Assembly: GCF_016756775.1 (NCBI RefSeq)
Contig: NZ_JAERMU010000014.1
Span: 1-64,000, forward strand
Source: Dryocola clanedunensis subsp. sulfonylureivorans
Lineage (GTDB): Bacteria; Pseudomonadota; Gammaproteobacteria; Enterobacterales; Enterobacteriaceae
Length of the DNA: 64,000 bases
Direction: 5' to 3'
The translations under genes and the position numbers were made by a program. Each line of letters starts with the position of its first letter. Position 1 is the stretch's first letter. The notes under the pieces were generated by a model. The model saw only the letters and a list, made by a program, of their open reading frames with translations. It was not told the origin of the DNA and did no database searches. This document shows positions 43,550-53,262 of the stretch, in pieces.

Positions 43550-44154
43550 CGCCCTACAGGCTGGCGTTTGCTGACATCACGCGTCTGGCAGATGACGCGT
43601 ACGTCAGGCGCTGGCTTTCTCCTGAGCTGGCCGCTGCGGCACCGCCCGGACGTCGCCGATCGGTGTGGCTGGCCGGGCGTATTTTGCTGGCAATGTTGCT
43701 GGGACGGGAGGCGTTGCCGGCGCTGGAGAGAGGGCCAAACGGCAAACCTTTTCACCCGCAGCTGGCGAATTTTAATATCAGTAACAGCGCGACAGGCGTT
43801 GCGGTGCTGGTGGGGGAAGGGGAGGTAGGCTGTGATATAGAGCTGCTGCGGCCCCGTCCTCGATTTATGTCCGTGGCGCGGCACAGCTTTTCAGGCGGGC
43901 TGGTTGACTGGCTTGAAAGGCTACCCCTACAAGAGCAGCTTCCTGCCTTCTGGCGTTTGTGGACCGCGCATGAGGCCGTCCTCAAACAGCAGGGGGGTAC
44001 CGTGTGGCAAATCAGCTCATTAGATCTTCCGCTGGAGACATTAAGCCCTGCGGGCCTTCACCTGAGCCATTTTACCGTCAGCAATACCCTGGTTGCCTGC
44101 TGCGGGCGCGAACCTTTTGCGGCCGGTTTCACGCCCGAGCTAATACTGCTGTAA
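43540..44154 (+). CDS. 4'-phosphopantetheinyl transferase of the APE operon
   Basis: A 204-residue Sfp-type phosphopantetheinyl transferase with the two magnesium-binding blocks GCDIELLRP and WTAHEAVLK. It would activate ApeE and ApeF by attaching phosphopantetheine to their serines. The start TTG 43540 lies within the end of apeR; the absence of any later ATG before the first conserved block supports it. It is the last gene of the operon and its stop is 3 bases from the stop of the opposing channel gene. Confidence 0.85.
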   Translation: MAVTPYRLAFADITRLADDAYVRRWLSPELAAAAPPGRRRSVWLAGRILLAMLLGREALPALERGPNGKPFHPQLANFNISNSATGVAVLVGEGEVGCDIELLRPRPRFMSVARHSFSGGLVDWLERLPLQEQLPAFWRLWTAHEAVLKQQGGTVWQISSLDLPLETLSPAGLHLSHFTVSNTLVACCGREPFAAGFTPELILL

Positions 44155-44157
44155 ACA

Positions 44158-45414
44158 TTACTGCTGCGCTGAACCGGCAAGTGCCGTCAGGTTACGCATA
44201 TCATTGCCCGTTGGGGACTGATAAACGCGCAGACCAAATTCACCCATTACCGCATAAACATGGTCGAAAATATCAGCCTGAATCGCTTCATATTCCAGCC
44301 ACGCGGTGGTGTTGGTAAAAGCGTATATTTCCAGCGGCATCCCTTCAGCGCCCGGCGCTAACTGACGCACCATCAGCGTCATGTCTTTACGAATTTTTGT
44401 GTGGTGCTGTAAATATTCGGCCAGATAAGCGCGGAAGGTGCCGATGTTGGTCATGCCTCGGCAATTAAGCGCATTGCCTTCCTCTTCGTTATATTGCTGA
44501 TTATAACTGTTAATTTCTTCATTACGCGCTTCAATATACGGCTTTAACACTCGTGATTTATTAAGGCGCAGGATCTCATCTTCCGTCAGGAAATGAATGC
44601 TGGTCGCATCAATATTAATACTGCGCTTGATGCGACGGCCGCCGGATTTCGACATGCCGCTCCAGTTTTTAAAGGCATCGGAAACAAGGGCGTAGGTGGG
44701 GATGGTGGTAATCGTATTATCCCAGTTCTGCACTTTTACCGTCGTCAGACCAATATCAATGACCGCGCCGTCCGCGCCAAATTTCGGCATCTCCAGCCAG
44801 TCGCCCAGCATCAGCATGTTGTTAGCGGACAGCTGGATACCGGCAACCAGACCGAGAATCGGGTCTTTAAAGACCAACATCAGTACGGCGGCCATGGCGC
44901 CCAGACCACTGATCAGAATCGCCGGAGACTGATCCAGCATCACGGAAATCATCAAAATGCCGATGATAATCGCGGCGACCAGCTTGATGCCCTGCACGAT
45001 ACCTTTAAGTGGCAGCTGTGAAGCGATAGCAAATCTGTGGGAGATCTTTAGCGCGATATCCAGCAGCGAGAAGAGCGAAAGCAGGGCGAAGAGCATGATC
45101 CACAGCTGCGCGCAGGTAGAGATGATTTCGCTGGCCTGGCCATTTTTATGCAGCCATATCACGGCCTGGAAATTGACGATGATACCCTGCAGCGTAAAGG
45201 CTACACGGTTGAATAATTTATTTTGGGTAATAATCTGCAGCCAGAGTTTTGAGCTGTTGTTCGCGTGCTTCTCAAAAATGCGCAGGACGATACGGTGCAG
45301 AATAAAATGAACAACCACGGCGGTCAGTACAATCACGCTCAGCATAACGACCAAATAAGTGTACTTATTTAATTCCATGCCGTAGCTTTTCAGAAGCAGT
45401 AAAAAATCCTGCAT
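44158..45414 (-). CDS. Mechanosensitive channel of the YbdG/MscM type
   Basis: A 418-residue inner-membrane channel of the MscS superfamily, very similar along its length to E. coli YbdG (415 residues): several N-terminal helices, the pore helix region ([20 protein letters not shown]) and the cytoplasmic domain ([20 protein letters not shown]). Such channels release solutes under hypo-osmotic shock. ATG 45414 follows GGAG; the longer frame from 45471 has no ribosome site. E. coli ybdG lies elsewhere on the chromosome, so this may be a paralog or a moved gene. It converges on the APE operon with a 3-base gap. Confidence 0.9.
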   Translation of the reverse strand: MQDFLLLLKSYGMELNKYTYLVVMLSVIVLTAVVVHFILHRIVLRIFEKHANNSSKLWLQIITQNKLFNRVAFTLQGIIVNFQAVIWLHKNGQASEIISTCAQLWIMLFALLSLFSLLDIALKISHRFAIASQLPLKGIVQGIKLVAAIIIGILMISVMLDQSPAILISGLGAMAAVLMLVFKDPILGLVAGIQLSANNMLMLGDWLEMPKFGADGAVIDIGLTTVKVQNWDNTITTIPTYALVSDAFKNWSGMSKSGGRRIKRSINIDATSIHFLTEDEILRLNKSRVLKPYIEARNEEINSYNQQYNEEEGNALNCRGMTNIGTFRAYLAEYLQHHTKIRKDMTLMVRQLAPGAEGMPLEIYAFTNTTAWLEYEAIQADIFDHVYAVMGEFGLRVYQSPTGNDMRNLTALAGSAQQ

Positions 45415-45703
45415 GTAGTCTCCGAAGTAAAGGGCGCTATGATGCCAATCTGAGCGACATATATCAATCAAACAAGGAAGAATCTTCTGAATAATTTTTC
45501 TGAATTAAGATATTTCTTGCGAAGAATAAATTAGTTAAATATCTGTATTTCCCGGAAATATCATTTCAAATTATATTACCCATCTTACCTTCATCAGCGA
45601 ATGTTTCCTGTATTCAGGCGCAGGGGCGGCGTAACGCCAGTCCCATGGAAGATATATCCTGAAACGCTGTGTCATTTTTGCTTGCAATTCTTAGCTGGAA
45701 AAC

Positions 45704-45740
45704 GATAATCATGCTCAAAATAAGAAGCATTCTCATTATT
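45704..45740 (+). promoter_or_regulatory. Putative Fur-binding site(s) upstream of the TonB-dependent receptor
   Basis: Two overlapping-quality matches to the 19-bp Fur box: 45704-45722, starting GATAATCAT (13 of 19), and 45722-45740, ending CATTATT (12 of 19). They lie 20-56 bases before the receptor start, where iron repression would act. The rest of the 345-base gap to the channel gene is AT-rich with no gene seen. Confidence 0.55.
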
Positions 45741-45759
45741 ATTTGTCAGGGAAATTGTC

Positions 45760-47955
45760 ATGCCATATCCAGCCTCCTGTCAGCCAGTGCTGCGGCCACG
45801 CCTCCTTGCCGCATTCATTAGCGCCGCTATCACACCAGCTTTCGCCGCCGCGCAGCCCGCGGTGCCTTCCCCAAAAGAGGACACCATCACCGTTACCGCC
45901 GCGCCGGAGGAGACTTTCCGGGCCGGGGGAGATGAGCTGGTTCCTGCTTATCTGGATGGCCAGGTTGCCAACGGCGGGCGTCTGGGGCTGCTTGGCGAGC
46001 AGGAAGCCAAAAACGTCCCGTTTAACATTATCGGCTACACCTCAAAAATGATTGAGGACCAGCAGGCCACTACGCTGACAGATGTGATTCGCAATGACGC
46101 AACGGTGCAGGCGGTACGCGGCTACGGCAACTTTGCCGAGTCATACCGGATCCGTGGCTTCCAGCTCGACGGCGACGATATTGCCTTCGGCGGTTTATAC
46201 GGCGTACTGCCTCGCCAGGTGGTGACGACAAATATCGCCGAACGCGTGGAAATTATTAAAGGCTCCAGTGCGTTTCTTAACGGCGTACCGCCGGGGGGAT
46301 CGGGCGTTGGCGGTTCTATCAACGTGGAGCCGAAGCGTGCAGATAGCATTCCGTTAACCCGCGTGAGCGTGGATTATGGATCTGACTCGCAAATTGGCAC
46401 CTCGCTGGATGCCGGTCGCCGTTTCGGTGACAGCGACCAGTTTGGCGCGCGGGTGAATGTGCTCCATCGCGAAGGTGATACGGCAGTCGATGATGAAAAA
46501 GAGCGTACCACGCTTGCCAGTATGGGCCTGGATTATCAAGGTGAGCGTCTGCGCGGCTCTCTGGACGCAGGCTGGCAGAAATCCACCATTCATAATGGGC
46601 GAATTGGTATAGGCGTGGGGGCTATCACTGAGATGCCTGACGTGCCGGACAACAGCGACAACTACAGCCAGAAGTGGGTCTATTCGGATATGACAACGCG
46701 TTTTGCAGCCCTGCGCGGGGAATATGACGTTGCGAATAACTGGACGTTTTATGGCGGCATCGGCGGTAATAACACCGACGAGCGCGGTGAGTACAGTCTG
46801 CCAAAGCTGCTGGATGATGACGGCAATGCAAGCGTCAGCCGTCTGGGAACACGCTATATCGCCGACAGCTTCTCCGGCATGACCGGCATTCGCGGCAAGT
46901 TCGACACGGGCGTGATAGGGCACAGCGTTAATCTGGGCTACTCCGGCGTGTATCGTAAAACCCGCTCGGCTTACACGCTATCAGGCTCGGGTAACACCAT
47001 TAATATCTACGACCCGACGACCATTGACTACCCGCCGACGCTCTACAGCGGGGGGAGTATGGACGATCCGCACGACCGTAGCCGCACCAGAACGTCAGGT
47101 GTGTCGGTCTCTGATACGCTTTCAGCGCTTGATGACCGCGTGCTGCTGACCGTAGGTGGCCGTCGTCAGGATGTAACGGTACGCAACTATGATTATCAGG
47201 GGGTGGAAACGCCTGCTACCCGCTTTGACGCCTTTAAAGTTACGCCTGTTTATGGCCTGGTGGTGAAGCCGTGGGAGCAGGTTTCCTTCTATGCCAACCA
47301 CATTGAAGCATTGCAGCCAGGGCCAACCGCCAGCAGCAAAGCTGTCAATGCCGGTCAGGTTGTCGGGATCGTACAGTCCAGACAGAACGAAGTTGGCATG
47401 AAGATGGACTTCGGCCGCCTCGGCGGCACGCTCGCGTTGTTTGAAATTAAAAAACCGGTTGGCATGGTTGATGAGCAGAACGTCTACGGCCTTTATGGCG
47501 AACAGCAAAGCCGTGGGATGGAGCTGAACGTCTTCGGCGAGCCGGTATACGGCGTACGTCTGTTGGGCAGCGCGCTGTGGATGAAGCCGGAATTAAGCAA
47601 AACAGCGGGCGGCGTGAACGATGGCAACGACGCCGTGGGCGTACCGCGCTATGCCGTGACCCTGGGAGGTGAGTGGGATCTGCCGTGGACCCAGAATCTG
47701 ACCGCAACCGGCACCGTTACCCGCACCGGCTCACAGTATGCCAACGCCAGCAACACCATTAAGCTGGATGGCTGGACGCGTCTTGATCTGGGCGCACGTT
47801 ACAGCATGAAAGTGAAGGAGCAAACGCTGACGTGGCGTGCGGCGGTGGAAAACGTCACCAATGAGAAATACTGGGCATCGGTAGATGATTCCGGTACCTA
47901 CCTCACCCAGGGGGACCCGCGTATGCTCAAACTCTCCATGTCCGTGGACTTCTGA
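45760..47955 (+). CDS. TonB-dependent siderophore receptor
   Basis: A 731-residue outer-membrane receptor: signal peptide, TonB box-like EDTITVTAA, plug domain (DVIRNDATVQAVRGYGNFAE, YRIRGFQLDG, VEIIKGSSAFLNG) and a 22-strand barrel ending in aromatic F (LSMSVDF). The layout and plug motifs are of the FhuA/FoxA/FhuE hydroxamate-siderophore group; the ligand cannot be told from sequence alone. It stands alone, without transport genes, behind Fur-like sites. Confidence 0.9.
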   Translation: MPYPASCQPVLRPRLLAAFISAAITPAFAAAQPAVPSPKEDTITVTAAPEETFRAGGDELVPAYLDGQVANGGRLGLLGEQEAKNVPFNIIGYTSKMIEDQQATTLTDVIRNDATVQAVRGYGNFAESYRIRGFQLDGDDIAFGGLYGVLPRQVVTTNIAERVEIIKGSSAFLNGVPPGGSGVGGSINVEPKRADSIPLTRVSVDYGSDSQIGTSLDAGRRFGDSDQFGARVNVLHREGDTAVDDEKERTTLASMGLDYQGERLRGSLDAGWQKSTIHNGRIGIGVGAITEMPDVPDNSDNYSQKWVYSDMTTRFAALRGEYDVANNWTFYGGIGGNNTDERGEYSLPKLLDDDGNASVSRLGTRYIADSFSGMTGIRGKFDTGVIGHSVNLGYSGVYRKTRSAYTLSGSGNTINIYDPTTIDYPPTLYSGGSMDDPHDRSRTRTSGVSVSDTLSALDDRVLLTVGGRRQDVTVRNYDYQGVETPATRFDAFKVTPVYGLVVKPWEQVSFYANHIEALQPGPTASSKAVNAGQVVGIVQSRQNEVGMKMDFGRLGGTLALFEIKKPVGMVDEQNVYGLYGEQQSRGMELNVFGEPVYGVRLLGSALWMKPELSKTAGGVNDGNDAVGVPRYAVTLGGEWDLPWTQNLTATGTVTRTGSQYANASNTIKLDGWTRLDLGARYSMKVKEQTLTWRAAVENVTNEKYWASVDDSGTYLTQGDPRMLKLSMSVDF

Positions 47956-47978
47956 TATCACCCTTTTTCTGACCTTTG

Positions 47979-48008
47979 TGGCACGCCTTCGTAAAACCAG
48001 GCGTGCCA
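47979..48008 (+). terminator. Stable hairpin downstream of the receptor gene, possible terminator
   Basis: TGGCACGCCT, 10-base loop, AGGCGTGCCA: a perfect ten-pair stem 24 bases after the receptor stop. No T-run follows, so it may be a transcript-stabilising stem or a Rho-assisted end instead. Confidence 0.4.
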
Positions 48009-48212
48009 GTCGCAGCAACGGTTATTCCTCGCTAACAGCCTTCTTTGTCATCCTGCCGTCATAAGACCAATTAAGATTTTCGGCACGTTTCTGAAATTCA
48101 CAGAGAATAAAGACAGGAAAAACCTGGCCCGCAGGAAAACTCACGGGATGTGGTATACGGCAACAGTTGGCTAAGTTTAGACTATTATCAAAGACTAACT
48201 GGAGGTTTACCC

Positions 48213-48737
48213 ATGAGTGAACGAATGTCGGTAGTTCAGGGCGATATCACTACCGTTGCCGTCGATGTCATTGTTAATGCGGCTAACGCTTCGCTGTTGG
48301 GCGGGGGGGGCGTGGATGGCGCCATTCATAAAGCTGCCGGTCCCGCATTGCTTGAAGCGTGCAAACTCATCGTCCGTCAACAGGGCGAGTGCGCACTGGG
48401 ACATGCGGTGATTACCGAGGCTGGAAATATTCCCGTGAAAGCAATTATCCATGCCGTCGGCCCCGTCTGGCATGGTGGTGACCACCATGAACCGGAGCTG
48501 CTTGAGCTGGCTTACCGCAACTGTCTGGATTTAGCGGCGGCTAACGGGTATCGCACTATTGCGTTTCCGGCCATCAGTACGGGCGTTTATGGCTATCCGA
48601 AAGAGCTGGCTGCACGCATCGCGGTGGATGTAGTTTATAAATATATCGGCATCAGACCGCTGCCTGAAGAGGTGGTTTTTGTCTGTTTTGATGACGAAAA
48701 TACCCGAATCTATCAACACTATCTTTCCCAACTCTGA
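48213..48737 (+). CDS. ymdB: Macrodomain deacetylase YmdB
   Basis: YmdB removes acetyl groups from O-acetyl-ADP-ribose and, in E. coli, restrains RNase III. The 174-residue protein is a single macrodomain with the ADP-ribose-binding segments [18 protein letters not shown] and [13 protein letters not shown] 48213 follows GGAGG. It overlaps clsC by 47 bases, as in E. coli where the two act together in clsC function. Confidence 0.95.
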   Translation: MSERMSVVQGDITTVAVDVIVNAANASLLGGGGVDGAIHKAAGPALLEACKLIVRQQGECALGHAVITEAGNIPVKAIIHAVGPVWHGGDHHEPELLELAYRNCLDLAAANGYRTIAFPAISTGVYGYPKELAARIAVDVVYKYIGIRPLPEEVVFVCFDDENTRIYQHYLSQL

Positions 48738-50175
48738 CGTGGACAAAGAACACGCAACCCGCCTGGGGCAGGCGATAACACCGACGACGGCTGAGCACCC
48801 TGGGTTAAGCGGTATCCATACTTTAGCCGACAGTCTGGATGCGTTTGCGGCGCGCTATCTGCTGTGCGGCATGGCCGAAAAATCCCTGGATGTGCAGTAT
48901 TACATCTGGCAGGACGATATGTCAGGCAGGCTGCTGTTCAGCGCGCTGCTGTCCGCGGCCGAGCGGGGTGTCAAGGTGCGGCTGCTGCTTGATGACAACA
49001 ACACCAACGGGCTGGACGACACGCTGCGCCTGCTGAATGCTCATCCCAATATTGAAGTCCGCCTGTTTAATCCCTTCTCGTTTCGCCTGTTCCGCGCGAT
49101 TGGCTACCTGACCGATTTTGCTCGTTTAAACAGACGGATGCACAACAAGAGTTTCACGGTAGACGGCGAAGCGACGATTATTGGCGGGCGCAACGTCGGG
49201 GATGCCTATTTCGGTGCCGGGGAGCAGCCGCTTTTCTCGGATCTGGATGTGCTGGCGGTAGGGCCAGTGGTATCAGAAGTTTGTCAGGATTTTGAACGCT
49301 ACTGGCACTGTCAGTCGGTATCGACGCTGGAAAAAGTGCTGGAAGTAGATGAAGAGAGACTCCATGACCGTGTGACGTTACCGGAGAACTGGAAGAATGA
49401 CCCTATCGCACGGCGTTATCTTGATCGGCTAACGACCAGCCAGTTCGCTACTCATCTGGTATCTCGCACGCTCAGCATGTATTGGGCAAAAACCCGTCTG
49501 CTGAGTGACGACCCGCGTAAAGGGCAGGGGAAGGCGAGAAATAATACGTTATTACCCCAGCGCCTGCTGAACGTCATCGGTCAGCCGAAACAAGAGATCG
49601 ACATTATCTCTGCCTATTTCGTCCCGACGAGGGCGGGTGTGGCACAGATCCTCGGGCTGGTGCGCAAGGGCGTGAAGGTCGCTATCCTGACCAACTCTCT
49701 GGCCGCTAACGACGTTGCTCCGGTACACGCAGGCTACGCCCGCTGGCGTAAAAAACTGCTGCGCCACGGGGTGCAACTTTTTGAGCTGAAGCCAAAGTAC
49801 GACGGACGCTATGTTCCCCATGACCGTGGGCTAACAGGGAATTCAGGCTCCAGTTTGCATGCCAAGACGTTCAGCGTTGATAAGCAGCAGGTGTTTATCG
49901 GCTCGTTCAACTTCGATCCGCGCTCGGCCATGCTGAATACCGAGATGGGGTTTGTCATCGAGAGCGCAAAGCTTGCTGAAGATATCCACTCGCGCTTCAC
50001 CCAAAGCCAGAAAGAGGCCGCCTGGGCACTGCGGCTCGATCGCTGGGGAAGAGTGAACTGGGTGGAGAACAGCGAAGGCAAAGAGATTGTCTGGAAGAAA
50101 GAACCCCACACCCGCTTCTGGCAGCGGGTGCTGGTTCGTCTGGTTTACCGGCTTCCGGTGGAATGGCTGCTCTGA
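48691..50175 (+). CDS. clsC: Cardiolipin synthase C
   Basis: ClsC makes cardiolipin from phosphatidylglycerol and phosphatidylethanolamine at the inner membrane, with YmdB as helper. The 494-residue protein has the two HKD phospholipase-D motifs, [19 protein letters not shown] and [23 protein letters not shown] 48691 is preferred; it gives about 20 more residues at the N terminus than the E. coli protein, in the region overlapping ymdB. The C-terminal end (RLPVEWLL) matches E. coli. Confidence 0.95.
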   Translation: MTKIPESINTIFPNSDVDKEHATRLGQAITPTTAEHPGLSGIHTLADSLDAFAARYLLCGMAEKSLDVQYYIWQDDMSGRLLFSALLSAAERGVKVRLLLDDNNTNGLDDTLRLLNAHPNIEVRLFNPFSFRLFRAIGYLTDFARLNRRMHNKSFTVDGEATIIGGRNVGDAYFGAGEQPLFSDLDVLAVGPVVSEVCQDFERYWHCQSVSTLEKVLEVDEERLHDRVTLPENWKNDPIARRYLDRLTTSQFATHLVSRTLSMYWAKTRLLSDDPRKGQGKARNNTLLPQRLLNVIGQPKQEIDIISAYFVPTRAGVAQILGLVRKGVKVAILTNSLAANDVAPVHAGYARWRKKLLRHGVQLFELKPKYDGRYVPHDRGLTGNSGSSLHAKTFSVDKQQVFIGSFNFDPRSAMLNTEMGFVIESAKLAEDIHSRFTQSQKEAAWALRLDRWGRVNWVENSEGKEIVWKKEPHTRFWQRVLVRLVYRLPVEWLL

Positions 50176-50215
50176 CCTGACTCTTTGCACTTGAGCCAAT
50201 GAATTAGGGGAAACG

Positions 50216-50271
50216 CCGGGATTGGATTCCCGGAGGGACGCCAAATCCGGTGGTCGTCCCGGGTATCCCGG
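50216..50271. repeat. Imperfect palindrome between clsC and mdoC
   Basis: Outer arms CCGGGAT (50216-50222) and ATCCCGG (50265-50271) enclose a second stem GGGACGCCA/TGGTCGTCCC (50235-50243 and 50251-50260). Found between convergent genes, this could end transcription or be a REP-like repeat; no T-run is present. Confidence 0.45.
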
Positions 50272-50288
50272 TCACAAACGTCAGGGCG

Positions 50289-51434
50289 TTATGCTTTAGC
50301 CGCTTTGTTCTGCGGCTTGCCGGAGAACAGGAAGCGCAGCACGGGAATGCGAAGGTGAATTTCATACAGCACGATGGCAATGCCCACCACAAAGACTAAA
50401 CCGGTGAAGAACCCCAGCGCGTTTGACTCAATGTGCGGCGTAATATACGCGCCGAAGAACAGCGTCAGCGGATGGTGTACCAGATAGATAAATAGCGAGG
50501 CGTTAACGAAGTAGGTTACGCGCGGGGAGTGGAAGTTCAACAGCTTGTGGCCCAGCGAGAACACCACATTCACCATCCACAGGCCCATCAGCATGGTAAT
50601 CACGCTTTCCGTTTCGTACATCCATGCGTCGCCGCTACCGTAACGCTGGTTTAGTAAATAGGCCGCAAACGCCAGCGCTGCGCCTACCGCGCACCAGGGT
50701 GAAGGCTTAGTGAACAAATCTTTTAAGCCTGGGCGGGTGAACGCCAGCGCACCGAGCAGGAAGAACGGCAGGTAGAAGAGGGTTTGCATCACCACGAAAT
50801 TGAACAACCCGTCGCTTAATAACGGCGCGTGAATAATAAAAATCGTCCGGCGAAGCGCCCCGTACAAGATGCCGCAGGCCAGGAAAATGAGTGAGAGTGT
50901 TCCTAAAGACCATTGGGCATCACGCTTCTCTTTGTGGCGCGTAATGTATCTGTTCATCTTTTTAAACACAAAAAGACAGACCGTGGTCAGGACGACCATC
51001 ACCAGCAGGAACCATAAGTGTGAGATCAGCTCCCACACCAGCGTATTGTATTTTTCATACGCCGTGAGGTTGTGCCAGTCCGCTCCTTTACCACTGATAT
51101 GCTGCAACATCAGAAACTGAGGCAGCGTCAGTAGCGGTATGGCTGTCAGCATGGGAATGCCTACACGCTCAACGCGCACTTTCCACCAGCGTTTAAGCGG
51201 GTAGCGCAAAAAAAGCATATAAGAAAAGTAACCGGAAATGACAAAAAACACCTGCATACGGAAGGCGTGAATGAAGTCATTAAACAGGGTCAGCCACCAT
51301 GAGGGCAGGGCGCTGTTCACGTGCCACTGGTGGCTGGAGTAGATAAGAGAAATGTGAAAAGGGATACCCAAAAGCATTAACCACGCCCGGATAGAATCCA
51401 GGAAAAACTCGCGTTGAACAGGTACGTTACTCAT
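50289..51434 (-). CDS. mdoC: Periplasmic glucan succinyltransferase MdoC (OpgC)
   Basis: OpgC adds succinyl groups to osmoregulated periplasmic glucans. The 381-residue protein is an acyltransferase-3-type membrane protein with about ten helices, beginning with the family motif [20 protein letters not shown]. It is divergent from mdoGH, with a 274-base region between that holds both promoters. Confidence 0.95.
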   Translation of the reverse strand: MSNVPVQREFFLDSIRAWLMLLGIPFHISLIYSSHQWHVNSALPSWWLTLFNDFIHAFRMQVFFVISGYFSYMLFLRYPLKRWWKVRVERVGIPMLTAIPLLTLPQFLMLQHISGKGADWHNLTAYEKYNTLVWELISHLWFLLVMVVLTTVCLFVFKKMNRYITRHKEKRDAQWSLGTLSLIFLACGILYGALRRTIFIIHAPLLSDGLFNFVVMQTLFYLPFFLLGALAFTRPGLKDLFTKPSPWCAVGAALAFAAYLLNQRYGSGDAWMYETESVITMLMGLWMVNVVFSLGHKLLNFHSPRVTYFVNASLFIYLVHHPLTLFFGAYITPHIESNALGFFTGLVFVVGIAIVLYEIHLRIPVLRFLFSGKPQNKAAKA

Positions 51435-51708
51435 AATACTCCAGACATTATCGGACTAATCGTCTTATCCTTAAGAACATTATCTATCAGGCTCCAGCAC
51501 TAATAAGATACTTTCCGTGGCAACCCTACACTAACCGTGACATCCTGTCTGTACAGGAGACTCTCAAAGCGTAAGCGGTTGTCTTTTTTTGCTTAAAGCC
51601 TGAGCCGGTATGCTGAACGATGCGGGTAATTGGTTGTCGGAAAGCAGAAGTTTCCATTAAAATGGATTGGATTGATTTAAGCACACAAAGGGGGATGTGC
51701 TGGTTAAT

Positions 51709-53262
51709 ATGAAACATAAACCAAAAATGATGAAAATGTGTGCGCTGGGTGCTGCAGTGATGCTGTCCCTTTATACCACTACGGTTTGGGCCTTCACGAT
51801 CGATGATGTCGCAAAACAAGCGAAAACATTGGCGGGCAAAAGCTATGAGGCACCTAAAACTAACCTGCCATCGCAATTTCGTGACATGAAATATGCGGAC
51901 TATCAGCAGATCCAGTTCAACCACGACAAAGCCTACTGGAGCAAGTTAAAGACCCCGTTTAAGCTTGAATTCTACCATCAGGGTATGTACTTCGACACGC
52001 CAGTGAAAATCAATGAAGTCACGGCAACGGCGGTCCACAAGATTAAGTACAGCCCGGATTACTTTAATTTCGGTAACGTTAAACACGACAAAGATACCGT
52101 CAAAGACCTTGGCTTTGCCGGGTTTAAAGTGCTCTATCCGATCAACAGCAAAGATAAGAACGACGAAATTGTCAGCATGCTCGGGGCGAGTTACTTCCGT
52201 GTGATTGGTTCAGGTCAGGTTTATGGCCTCTCAGCCCGTGGGCTGGCTATCGATACCGCGCTGCCGTCGGGGGAAGAGTTCCCGCGCTTCCGCGAGTACT
52301 GGATTGAACGTCCAAAAGCTAACGATAAAACGCTGACCCTCTATGCGTTGCTGGATTCCCCACGTGCCACCGGTGCTTATCGCTTTGTGATAACCCCTGG
52401 GCGTGACACCGTGGTTAACGTGCAGTCGAAAGTCTATCTGCGCGATAAAGTCGGTAAACTGGGCGTTGCGCCGCTGACCAGTATGTTCCTGTTCGGGCCA
52501 AACCAGCCGTCGCCGGCCACTAACTTCCGTCCTGAACTGCATGACTCCAACGGTCTGTCTATCCACGCCGGTAACGGTGAATGGATTTGGCGTCCGCTCA
52601 ATAACCCGAAACATCTCGCGGTCAGCTCCTTTGCGACTGAAAATCCGGTGGGCTTCGGTCTGCTGCAGCGTGGCCGTCAGTTCTCTCGCTTCGAAGATCT
52701 TGACGATCGTTACGACCAGCGTCCAAGCGCGTGGATAGCCCCGCAGGGTGACTGGGGTAAAGGTCGCGTTGAACTGGTAGAAATTCCAACCAACGACGAA
52801 ACCAACGACAACATCGTTGCCTACTGGACACCGGATCAGCTGCCGGCGCCGGGCAAAGAGATGAACTTCAAGTACACCATTACCTTCAGCCGCGACGAAG
52901 ATAAGATGCATGCGCCGGACAACGCGTACGTCTTGCAGACTCGTCGTTCAACGGGTGATGTGAAGCAGTCTAATCTTATCCGTCAGCCGGACGGTACCAT
53001 TGCCTTTGTGGTGGACTACACCGGTACGGAGATGAAAAAACTGCCGCAGGATACCCCGGTAACCGCGCAGACCAGCATCGGCGACAACGGTGAAATCGTT
53101 GACAGCAAGGTGCAGTACAACCCGGTCACCAAAGGCTGGCGCTTAACGATGCGCCTGAAAGTCAAAGACGACAAGAAGCCGACGGAAATGCGTGCGGCGC
53201 TGGTCAATGGCGATCGGACACTGAGTGAAACCTGGAGCTACCAGTTACCTGCTAATGAATAA
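51709..53262 (+). CDS. mdoG: Periplasmic glucan biosynthesis protein MdoG (OpgG)
   Basis: OpgG works in the periplasm on the glucan backbone made by OpgH and is needed for its branching. ATG 51709 gives 517 residues beginning KHKPKMMKM, like E. coli, with a signal peptide ending WAF and a highly conserved body ([20 protein letters not shown]). The AGGGGGA purine run is 13 bases upstream, rather far; GTG 51697 is too close to it. The 3' end overlaps mdoH by 8 bases. Confidence 0.95.
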   Translation: MKHKPKMMKMCALGAAVMLSLYTTTVWAFTIDDVAKQAKTLAGKSYEAPKTNLPSQFRDMKYADYQQIQFNHDKAYWSKLKTPFKLEFYHQGMYFDTPVKINEVTATAVHKIKYSPDYFNFGNVKHDKDTVKDLGFAGFKVLYPINSKDKNDEIVSMLGASYFRVIGSGQVYGLSARGLAIDTALPSGEEFPRFREYWIERPKANDKTLTLYALLDSPRATGAYRFVITPGRDTVVNVQSKVYLRDKVGKLGVAPLTSMFLFGPNQPSPATNFRPELHDSNGLSIHAGNGEWIWRPLNNPKHLAVSSFATENPVGFGLLQRGRQFSRFEDLDDRYDQRPSAWIAPQGDWGKGRVELVEIPTNDETNDNIVAYWTPDQLPAPGKEMNFKYTITFSRDEDKMHAPDNAYVLQTRRSTGDVKQSNLIRQPDGTIAFVVDYTGTEMKKLPQDTPVTAQTSIGDNGEIVDSKVQYNPVTKGWRLTMRLKVKDDKKPTEMRAALVNGDRTLSETWSYQLPANE

